34,276 bases of DNA, taken from JBAPUB01 sp049282455 (GTDB lineage Bacteria; Actinomycetota; Actinomycetes; JAHEKZ01). The translations under genes and the position numbers were made by a program. Numbering within the stretch: position 1 is the first letter of the stretch; each line of letters begins with the position of its first letter. Under the pieces are notes generated by a model that was given only the letters and a program-made list of their open reading frames with translations, was not told the origin of the DNA and ran no database searches. The stretch spans positions 1 to 34,276 of the forward strand of contig JBAPUB010000210.1 in assembly GCA_049282455.1 (NCBI GenBank), in the 5' to 3' direction. This document shows, piece after piece, positions 13,281-19,475 of this stretch.

Positions 13281-15056
13281 CTAGGCGTAGACCCGGAAGC
13301 CACGACCGCCCTTGCGGCCGAGGTAGCCCGCGGTGACCAGGTGCTCGAGCAACGGCGCCGGCGCGTACCCGGGCTCGCGGAACTCGCGGTACAGCGTCTG
13401 CTGGATGGCCAGGGCCACGTCGAGGCCGACGACGTCAAGCAGCTCGAACGGCCCCATGGGATAGCCGCAGCCCACCTTCATCGCGCTGTCGATGTCGTCT
13501 GCGGTGGCGTAGTGCGCCTCGAGCATGCGGACCGCGTCATTGAGGTAGGGGAACAACAGGGCATTGACGATGAAGCCGGCCCGGTCGCCACAGGTGACGG
13601 GGTGCTTGTCGATGCTGCGGCACACAGCACGGATGGTGGCCACCGTCTCGGGCGCCGTGTTGATCGTGCTCACGACCTCGACCAGCTTCATCACCGGCGC
13701 TGGGTTGAAGAAGTGCATGCCGACCACGTCGCGCATCCGCTCGGTCGCGGCGGCGATCTCGACGACCGGGAGGCTCGAGGTGGTCGTGGCCAGCACGGCA
13801 CCAGGCTTGGCGATCTCGTCGAGTGTGGCGAAGATCGCCTGCTTGACGGTGAGCTCCTCGACCGTGGCCTCCACCAGCAGGTCGCAGTCGGCCAGGTCGT
13901 CGAGTGAGGTGCTGCCCGCGAACCGACCCAACGCAGCGTCTCGCTCGGCCTCGGTCAGCTTGCCCCGCACGACGGCTTTCTCAAGAGACCGCTCGATGCC
14001 CGCACGCGCTTTGGCGATCTGCTCGTCGCCACGGGCCCGCAGAACCACGTCGTAGCCGGCCTTGGCGAACACCTCGGCGATGCCGACAGCCATCGTCCCC
14101 GACCCGACCACGCCCACGCGCTGGACCGGGCGCGCACCGTCACCTTGCTCGTCGTCGACGGGTGTCTGTGCATCAGCAACGACCACCGGAGAGTCCGACG
14201 TCTCGTAGGTGTAGAAGCCGCGGCCCGTCTTGCGTCCCTTGACCCCCGCGGTGACCATCTGCTTGATGATCGGCGCCGGAGCGTGGAGCCGGTCACGGGT
14301 CTGCTTGTACATCGTGTCGAGGATCTCGTAGGACGTGTCCAGCCCGATGAGATCGAGCAGCGCCAGCGGTCCCATCGGCAGCCCGCACCCCAGCTTCATC
14401 GCGGCGTCGATGTCCTCGCGCGACGCGTACTTCTGCTCGAACATCGCAGCGGCGTGGTTGAGGTAGCCGAAGAGTAGTGCGTTGGCGATGAAGCCGGCCT
14501 TGTCACCCACGACGACCGGCACCTTCCCGAGCCGTTCGACCAAAGCCTTCACGTCGTCGATGACCTGGGTGTCGGTGACCACGGTCCGGATGACCTCGAC
14601 GAGCTTGAGAACCGGCGCCGGGTTGAAGACGTGCATGCCGACGACCTGGGCCGGCCGATGGGTGGCCACCGAGATCTCGGTGACGGACAGGGACGAGGTG
14701 TTCGTCGCGAGGATGGCGTCGGGAGCGGTGATCCGGTCGAGCTCGGTGAGGATCTGCTGCTTGAGCTCGAGCTTCTCCGGGACGGCCTCGACGACGAGGT
14801 GGCAGTCGGCGAGGTCCTCCAGCGAGGTGCTGAACGTGATCCGGTCGAAGATCGCCTGCTTCTCGTCCTCGGCCAGCTTCCCCCGTTTGACCGCCCGCGA
14901 CGTCGACGACTCGACGTGGCCGATGCCGTGTTGCAGGGCGGCCTCGTTGCGCTCGACCGCGACGACGTCCAGCCCGTTGCGGGCGAACACCTCGCAGATG
15001 CCGGCACCCATGGTGCCCAGACCGACAACGCCGACGGTGGTGAATTCACGAGCCAT
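13281..15056 (-). CDS. Fused double 3-hydroxyacyl-CoA (3-hydroxybutyryl-CoA) dehydrogenase
   Basis: 591 residues made of two complete copies of a ~285-residue 3-hydroxyacyl-CoA dehydrogenase joined by a linker (~285-312). Copy 1: Rossmann motif GLGTMG (12-17), Ser in NTSS (119-122), H142, E154, N192. Copy 2: GSGTMA (318-323, last Gly changed to Ala), TTSS, H448, E460, N498. Both retain the His-Glu pair and Asn, so both can be active; the Rossmann change in copy 2 may alter cofactor binding. It reduces acetoacetyl-CoA or oxidises 3-hydroxyacyl-CoA in the cytoplasm. It heads a run with the zinc-ribbon and hydrolase genes. ATG 15056 is divergent from nucS, with only 47 bases between them. I recall similar double proteins in Streptomyces. 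Confidence 0.93.
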   Translation of the reverse strand: MAREFTTVGVVGLGTMGAGICEVFARNGLDVVAVERNEAALQHGIGHVESSTSRAVKRGKLAEDEKQAIFDRITFSTSLEDLADCHLVVEAVPEKLELKQQILTELDRITAPDAILATNTSSLSVTEISVATHRPAQVVGMHVFNPAPVLKLVEVIRTVVTDTQVIDDVKALVERLGKVPVVVGDKAGFIANALLFGYLNHAAAMFEQKYASREDIDAAMKLGCGLPMGPLALLDLIGLDTSYEILDTMYKQTRDRLHAPAPIIKQMVTAGVKGRKTGRGFYTYETSDSPVVVADAQTPVDDEQGDGARPVQRVGVVGSGTMAVGIAEVFAKAGYDVVLRARGDEQIAKARAGIERSLEKAVVRGKLTEAERDAALGRFAGSTSLDDLADCDLLVEATVEELTVKQAIFATLDEIAKPGAVLATTTSSLPVVEIAAATERMRDVVGMHFFNPAPVMKLVEVVSTINTAPETVATIRAVCRSIDKHPVTCGDRAGFIVNALLFPYLNDAVRMLEAHYATADDIDSAMKVGCGYPMGPFELLDVVGLDVALAIQQTLYREFREPGYAPAPLLEHLVTAGYLGRKGGRGFRVYA

Positions 15057-15091
15057 GAGGGCAGTCTCCCAGACGGGCGCCGGCTCCCGGC

Positions 15092-15097
15092 TACGCT
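15092..15097 (+). promoter_or_regulatory. Likely -10 of a leaderless nucS transcript
   Basis: TACGCT (TAnnnT) ends 6 bases before the nucS GTG at 15104, the spacing expected when transcription starts at the start codon. No ribosome-binding site precedes the gene, which agrees. No clear -35 is seen. Confidence 0.5.
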
Positions 15098-15103
15098 CCC
15101 CCC

Positions 15104-15781
15104 GTGCGCCTGGTGATCGCTCGTTGCAGCGTCGACTACGAAGGTCGACTGACGGCGCACCTGCCCCCGGCCACCCGGCTGATCCTGCTCAAGTCCGACG
15201 GCTCGGTCTCGATCCACGCCGACGACCGCGCCTACAAGCCGCTGAACTGGATGAGTCCGCCCTGCCGTAGCGAGATCAGCGTCGACGACGAGGGCCGCGG
15301 CACCTGGTCGGTGAGCCACGCCAAGAGCGGGGACCGCCTGGTGATCACCCTGGAGGAGGTCTTCCACGACTCCGAGCACGAGCTCGGCGTGGACCCGGGC
15401 CTGCAGAAGGACGGCGTCGAGGCGCACCTGCAGGTTCTGCTCGCCGAGCACATCCAGACCCTGGGCGAGGGGTGGCGCCTGGTCCGGCGCGAGTTCCCTA
15501 CGGCGATCGGCCCGGTGGACATCCTGGCGCGCGATGCCCTGGGTGGCGCGGTCGCCGTCGAGATCAAGCGCCGCGGGGACATCGACGGCGTCGAGCAGCT
15601 CACCCGCTACCTGGAGCTGCTGAACCGCGACCCGCACCTGACCCCGGTCCTGGGAGTCTTCGCCGCCCAGGAGATCAAGCCGCAGGCGCGAGTCCTGGCC
15701 GAGGACCGTGGCATCCGCTGCGTCACGTTGGACTACGACGCCCTGCGGGGGCGTGAGGACGTCGGGCTCAAGCTCTTCTAG
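15104..15781 (+). CDS. nucS: NucS/EndoMS mismatch-specific endonuclease
   Basis: A 225-residue NucS nuclease that cuts double-stranded DNA at mismatches; it carries the non-canonical mismatch repair of most actinobacteria, which lack MutS/MutL. The C-terminal PD-(D/E)xK core shows D139 (GPVDIL), E153-x-K155 (VEIKRR) and Q165. The N-terminal DNA-binding/dimerisation domain begins MRLVIARCSVDYEGRL. The C-terminus ends GLKLF, matching a short beta-clamp-binding type motif, which would couple it to replication. GTG 15104 is the only sensible start. Its last 14 bases overlap the convergent GNAT gene. Confidence 0.96.
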   Translation: MRLVIARCSVDYEGRLTAHLPPATRLILLKSDGSVSIHADDRAYKPLNWMSPPCRSEISVDDEGRGTWSVSHAKSGDRLVITLEEVFHDSEHELGVDPGLQKDGVEAHLQVLLAEHIQTLGEGWRLVRREFPTAIGPVDILARDALGGAVAVEIKRRGDIDGVEQLTRYLELLNRDPHLTPVLGVFAAQEIKPQARVLAEDRGIRCVTLDYDALRGREDVGLKLF

Positions 15782-16535
15782 CGGCCGGGATCAGGGCGAT
15801 GTGGGTGTCCACGCAACGAAACCCAAGGCGTCGGTAGAGCTGCGACCCCTCTTCGCTGGCATGCAGCCACACCACGTCGGTACCACGGGCGGCCAGCCGG
15901 GCGGCAGCGAGGGTGAGAGCGGCGCCGTACCCGCGCCTGCGGTAGTCGGGGTGGACGCCGATGCCTGAGACGTAGCCGGTCCCCCCGGCGTACCGAACGA
16001 TGGCCGACCCGACTGCAGCCCCCTCCACGTCGATCACCAGGAACCGCTTGCTCGGATCGCTGAGATCGTCGTCGACGACGAGCTGACGTACGGCGATCTC
16101 GTGCTCGACCCAGCTGTTGTAGGCCCCGATGAACTCCTCGGCGTCGCGCGGCACGCGCACCTGGGGCTCCAGCGCATGCATCGGCCAGGTCACTGCGGCC
16201 GTCGACTCGTCGGCGAACACCGGTTCGGCGCTCCACGGCACCAGTCCGACAGCCTCCCACCGCGGGTCGGCGGAGTCTTCGTCCCGGATGGTGACCATGA
16301 ACGGTCCCGGGCCGTGCCGCCGAAGCCAGGCCATGACCTCGGCGACTGCGTCGTCGCCGGGCCAGCCGGCCGTGAGCAGGCCCTGCGCCGCCCAAGGGTC
16401 CGAGAAGTTACCGAGGACGGCGACCTGGACGCCGCGAACGACGTCGGTCCGCCGCCAAGGTGCGCCGGAACCGGCGAGAGCGACCACCTCCGATCCTGCC
16501 GCGGCGCAGCGGTCAGCCAGCTCGATGTCGTCCAC
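15768..16535 (-). CDS. GNAT-family N-acetyltransferase
   Basis: 255 residues. The GNAT domain is C-terminal (about 130-255): the acetyl-CoA loop is VSGIGVHPDYRRRGYGAAL (189-207, with R-R-x-G-x-G/A), and the C-terminal SQLYRRLGFRCVDTHIAL is also typical. The first ~125 residues hold a less recognisable, possibly second and degenerate, GNAT-like half (VMAWLRRHGPGPFMVTI...EAVGL). Substrate unknown; candidates are small molecules or protein N-termini. GTG at 16535 is the longest start consistent with the promoter of the divergent gene at 16564. Its 3' end overlaps nucS by 14 bases. Confidence 0.85.
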   Translation of the reverse strand: MDDIELADRCAAAGSEVVALAGSGAPWRRTDVVRGVQVAVLGNFSDPWAAQGLLTAGWPGDDAVAEVMAWLRRHGPGPFMVTIRDEDSADPRWEAVGLVPWSAEPVFADESTAAVTWPMHALEPQVRVPRDAEEFIGAYNSWVEHEIAVRQLVVDDDLSDPSKRFLVIDVEGAAVGSAIVRYAGGTGYVSGIGVHPDYRRRGYGAALTLAAARLAARGTDVVWLHASEEGSQLYRRLGFRCVDTHIALIPAARRA

Positions 16536-16551
16536 GGACCGAAGCCTGCCT

Positions 16552-16557
16552 TACGGT
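16552..16557 (+). promoter_or_regulatory. Likely -10 for the leaderless gene at 16564
   Basis: TACGGT fits TAnnnT and ends 6 bases before ATG 16564. The whole divergent gap to the GNAT gene is 28 bases, so any -35 would fall inside the GNAT coding region. Confidence 0.45.
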
Positions 16558-16563
16558 GGGACC

Positions 16564-16953
16564 ATGGCACCCAGCTTCATGGACAAGGCACGCGCCGCCG
16601 CGCAGCAAGCGCTCGACGAGGCCAAGAAGGGGATCGACTCCGGCCAGGCCAAGCTCGACGAGGCCCAGGCCAAGCGCGAGAGCGACCGGCTCCTGGCGGC
16701 CCTCGGGGCTGCCTTCTACGCCGAGCAGCGACGCGACGGTGACCGCGAGTCGGTCAACACCGCGCTCAACGCCGTCGACGCCCACGTGAAAGAGCACGGC
16801 TGGTCCGGAATCCCCGACCCCTCTGCACCCGACGCCGGACTGTCGGAGGCCGGTCCCTCCACCGCCGGGAGTCCTCCCCCGAGTAGTCCGCCGGTGCCTC
16901 CGCCTCCCCCGCCTCCCCCCGCGCCGCCCACCAGTCCGCCGCAGCAGCTCTGA
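16564..16953 (+). CDS. Small protein with helical N-terminus and proline-rich tail, unknown function
   Basis: 129 residues. Residues 1-80 are Ala/Lys/Glu/Asp-rich and should be helical, possibly coiled (KARAAAQQALDEAKKG, AKLDEAQAKRESDRLL), followed by FYAEQRRDGDRESVNTALNAVDAHVKEHGW. Residues ~85-129 are a disordered tail with 8 consecutive prolines. No signal peptide or membrane segment. I recognise it only as the kind of small cytosolic protein common in actinobacteria. The start at ATG 16564 is supported by a TAnnnT element 6 bases upstream; ATG 16579 is an alternative. Confidence 0.7.
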   Translation: MAPSFMDKARAAAQQALDEAKKGIDSGQAKLDEAQAKRESDRLLAALGAAFYAEQRRDGDRESVNTALNAVDAHVKEHGWSGIPDPSAPDAGLSEAGPSTAGSPPPSSPPVPPPPPPPPAPPTSPPQQL

Positions 16954-16954
16954 C

Positions 16955-16975
16955 CTGCGGCCCGCCGGGCTGCGG
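16955..16975. terminator. Hairpin between convergent genes, possible bidirectional terminator
   Basis: CTGCGGCCC, loop GCC, GGGCTGCGG: a 9-bp stem with two G-U pairs, between the stop of the proline-tailed gene (16953) and the stop of the response regulator (16998). There is no T-run, as is common for GC-rich actinobacterial terminators. Confidence 0.45.
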
Positions 16976-16997
16976 TGCGCGATCCCGTCCGGTGGCG

Positions 16998-17633
16998 CTA
17001 GTCGATGCCGTTTCGCTCGGCCCACACGGCCGCCTGGGTGCGATCGGCGACACCGATCCGCTGGAAGCACGAGGTCAGATGAGCCTTGACGGTCCGCTCA
17101 CTGATCCCCAGACGCCGTGCGATCTGCTTGTTCGCCAGCCCGTGGCGCACCAAGGCGAGCACCTCGGCCTCGCGAGGCGTGAGGTCCACCTCGCTGGCGG
17201 CACGTCCGCGGTCGGGGTCGGCCCTGGCCACGAGCAGCTCACGGGCCGCCCTCGGATGCAGCGGTGACTCACCCCTGGCTGCCGCCCTGACGCCGGCCAG
17301 CACCTCCTCGGGCTCGGCATCCTTGAGCAGGTAGCCGACCGCTCCCGCGTCGAGCGCGCCGACAATCCGCTCGCGGTCGGAGAAGGACGTCAGGATCACC
17401 ACCTGTACCTCAGGTGCCTGCTCATGGATTCGGCGGGTGGCCAAGACACCGTCGGTCCCGGGCATCTGAAGGTCCATGAGCACGACGTCGGGTCGCAGGT
17501 GAGTCACCAGGACAACCGCTGCGTCACCGTCGCCGGCCGTACCGACGACGTCGATGCCCTCGTCACCGTCCAACAGCTGCTCGAGCCCAGCGCGGACCAT
17601 GGCGTGGTCGTCGACCAGCACCACCGAGATCAT
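16998..17633 (-). CDS. NarL/FixJ-family response regulator
   Basis: 211 residues. Receiver domain: acidic D8-D9, phospho-acceptor D54 (VLMDLQMP), T82 and K104 (GYLLKDAE). Output: a LuxR-type helix-turn-helix at about 145-205 (LTPREAEVLALVRHGLANKQIARRLGISERTVKAHL). It is the cytoplasmic partner of the kinase encoded immediately upstream; the ATG overlaps the kinase stop by 4 bases (17630-17633). It should bind DNA as a dimer when phosphorylated; a candidate site is the dyad at 19408-19421, before the first gene of this operon. Confidence 0.95.
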   Translation of the reverse strand: MISVVLVDDHAMVRAGLEQLLDGDEGIDVVGTAGDGDAAVVLVTHLRPDVVLMDLQMPGTDGVLATRRIHEQAPEVQVVILTSFSDRERIVGALDAGAVGYLLKDAEPEEVLAGVRAAARGESPLHPRAARELLVARADPDRGRAASEVDLTPREAEVLALVRHGLANKQIARRLGISERTVKAHLTSCFQRIGVADRTQAAVWAERNGID

Positions 17634-18976
17634 GGCGAGGATCCCTCGACCACGACGGAGGTGCCCTCCCCCGGCGCCGAGGTGACCTGCATCGCCCCTC
17701 GCACCTCGGCCACCAGGTCGCGTAGTCCGCGCAGTCCGAACTGGTCGTCCTCACCAGACCCGGTCACGTCGAAGCCTCTCCCGTCGTCGGAGACCTCTAG
17801 CCGAACCTGCTTCCGCGGGGGTCGCCCGATGTCGGTCACGGCCACGCTCACCGCCAACATCTGCGGACGACCATGCTTCAAGGCGTTGCGAATGCATTCC
17901 TGGGCGGCACGCCAGACCAGGGCGACCAGCTCCTCCGGCAGCTCGGAAGTGTCGGGCACGTCGAGGGTGACTTCGACACCTTCGGCTGCCGCCGGAGCCA
18001 GGAGATCGTCCAGGGCCGAAGGGAGGCTGGCTCCGCTGAGGTCGGGCGGGTAGATCTCGACGAGCAGCGAGCGCAACGAGCGCAGACTGCGCCGGACGCC
18101 GTGGGCCAACGACTCCAACGTCTGGCGCAGGCGTTGGGGGTCGGACGCGAGCGAGTTGCCCACTTCACGGGCTGTGGCCGACAGGGCAAAGGAGGTACCT
18201 GCGAGGTCTTGGACCACGCCATCGTGGAGGTCTCGAGCGATTCGACGTCGTTCGGCGTCAGACGCCTGTGCCGCGGCCAGCAGGAGCCGCTCACGGTCTG
18301 AGGCCGCGTCGTCGAGACGACGGGCCAGCAGCCACACCAAAGGCGCCGTCAACGCCAGGAAGAGCAAGATTCCCCCCACTGTGATCGGACGGAACGCGCC
18401 GAGCACCTCGTCGGTGCGCCGGGCGACGTCCTCGTACGAGAAGTACAGCTCGAAGAGGAGGGGGTCACCGTCGGGAGCCCTCACCTGCGTGTACACCTCG
18501 AGCACGCGGCCGAGCTGCTTCTCATAGCGGTTCTCCGACTTCGACAAGTCGGAGACCTCGGCGTCCGTCCCACCCGAACGAAGGACTCGTTGCTCGGCCG
18601 AGCCCAGCGGGAACTGCTGGCCGATGAGACGCGCCTCGTCGGAGTAGACGATTCTCCCCTGCGCGTCCCACAGCTTGATTCGAAGGACTTCGCCCTGCAG
18701 AACGCGACTGCGCATCAAACGGTCGTACTGGTCAAGGTCGGCGGCCGTTGCGCCCACGATCCCGTTGGTCAGCGCCGGCTGTCCGACGGTCCGGGCCAAG
18801 AGCTCGGTCGTCACCTGCGCGTCTCGTACCGCCTCGCTGCGAGCAGCACGCTCGCCGAGCCACCCCGTCGCTACGGCCAGGGCGACCGCGACCACGAGGC
18901 CCACCGCCACGAACTGCAAGACCGGGCGCTTCCAGCCCGGTCGTGCAGTCGACGGTCGTGCCGAGTTTCGCCTCAT
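17630..18976 (-). CDS. Membrane sensor histidine kinase (HisKA_3, NarX/DegS type)
   Basis: 448 residues. Membrane helix at ~18-40, an extracytoplasmic sensor region ~41-195 (PAS/Cache-like sequence such as LRIKLWDAQGRIVYSDEARLIGQ), membrane helix ~198-218, then the dimerisation/phospho-acceptor motif AERRRIARDLHDGVVQDLAG with H251, and a C-terminal ATPase domain with DDGRGF and FGLRGL. It phosphorylates the response regulator encoded next. The ligand is unknown; the small secreted protein encoded 5 bases upstream is a candidate partner. ATG 18976. Confidence 0.94.
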   Translation of the reverse strand: MRRNSARPSTARPGWKRPVLQFVAVGLVVAVALAVATGWLGERAARSEAVRDAQVTTELLARTVGQPALTNGIVGATAADLDQYDRLMRSRVLQGEVLRIKLWDAQGRIVYSDEARLIGQQFPLGSAEQRVLRSGGTDAEVSDLSKSENRYEKQLGRVLEVYTQVRAPDGDPLLFELYFSYEDVARRTDEVLGAFRPITVGGILLFLALTAPLVWLLARRLDDAASDRERLLLAAAQASDAERRRIARDLHDGVVQDLAGTSFALSATAREVGNSLASDPQRLRQTLESLAHGVRRSLRSLRSLLVEIYPPDLSGASLPSALDDLLAPAAAEGVEVTLDVPDTSELPEELVALVWRAAQECIRNALKHGRPQMLAVSVAVTDIGRPPRKQVRLEVSDDGRGFDVTGSGEDDQFGLRGLRDLVAEVRGAMQVTSAPGEGTSVVVEGSSP

Positions 18977-18981
18977 GTCCC

Positions 18982-19380
18982 TCAGAACGCGAGGCTACCT
19001 CGGCAGACCTCACCCGTCTGGGGGTTGCGTGCCCGCCAGCCGATGGTGTCGGTACCTACGGCGTTGACCATCAGACGCCGCACGTGGAACGAACCGCTGG
19101 GAGCCTTGGTCGTTGCCGTCCCGGACGCAGACACGTCACCGTTGTGAAGCATGCGCCAGCGCCACAGCTGCCCGTTGACGTTGCTGTCCACTTCACCCTC
19201 GACCTCGACCCGGCCGTCCTGCGGGCCAGCCTTGAGCTTCCAGTGGCTGCTTCCCGAGCAGGCACCACGCTTGATCACGTCGCCGGCGTTGGCGCTGGCT
19301 GCTGTGACGGTCCCGGCGGTCATGGCAGCGGTCAGCGCCCCCGTGAGGATGAGCACCCCTGCTGTGGTCCCTTTGTTCAT
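18982..19380 (-). CDS. Small secreted protein of unknown function, first gene of the two-component operon
   Basis: 132 residues from ATG 19380 (GGAGG 5 bases upstream). An N-terminal signal peptide (KGTTAGVLILTGALTAAMTAGTV, cleavage probably after ASA-N around residue 30) precedes a ~100-residue domain rich in beta strands with two Cys (CSGSSHWKLK and GEVCRG) that could form a disulfide outside the cell. The conserved-looking core is W-K-L-K, GRVEVEGEVDSN, GQLWRWRM, SGSFHVRR. I have seen such proteins annotated only as hypothetical. Its stop lies 5 bases before the kinase start, so they are one operon; a role as signal, ligand carrier or accessory sensor is inferred, not shown. Confidence 0.8.
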   Translation of the reverse strand: MNKGTTAGVLILTGALTAAMTAGTVTAASANAGDVIKRGACSGSSHWKLKAGPQDGRVEVEGEVDSNVNGQLWRWRMLHNGDVSASGTATTKAPSGSFHVRRLMVNAVGTDTIGWRARNPQTGEVCRGSLAF

Positions 19381-19407
19381 CGTGTCCTCCAGTTGTCGGT
19401 CGACTCT

Positions 19408-19421
19408 GGAGAGCACTCTCC
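19408..19421. promoter_or_regulatory. 14-bp dyad upstream of the secreted protein-kinase-regulator operon
   Basis: GGAGAG-CA-CTCTCC (19408-19421): two perfect 6-base arms with a 2-base centre, 28-41 bases before ATG 19380; it overlaps a second small dyad, CTCTGGAGAG. A candidate binding site for the NarL-type regulator, by position only. Confidence 0.4.
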
Positions 19422-19450
19422 TGCGGGGCGGGTAGCAGCCGCCATTGTCC

Positions 19451-19468
19451 GCTGGTCGTAGTACCAGC
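19451..19468 (-). terminator. Hairpin just downstream of ecm
   Basis: GCTGGT, loop of six, ACCAGC (6-bp stem) begins 8 bases after the ecm stop on the minus strand. No T-run follows. It may end or process the ecm transcript ahead of the secreted-protein operon. Confidence 0.35.
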
Positions 19469-19475
19469 TCGGTCC

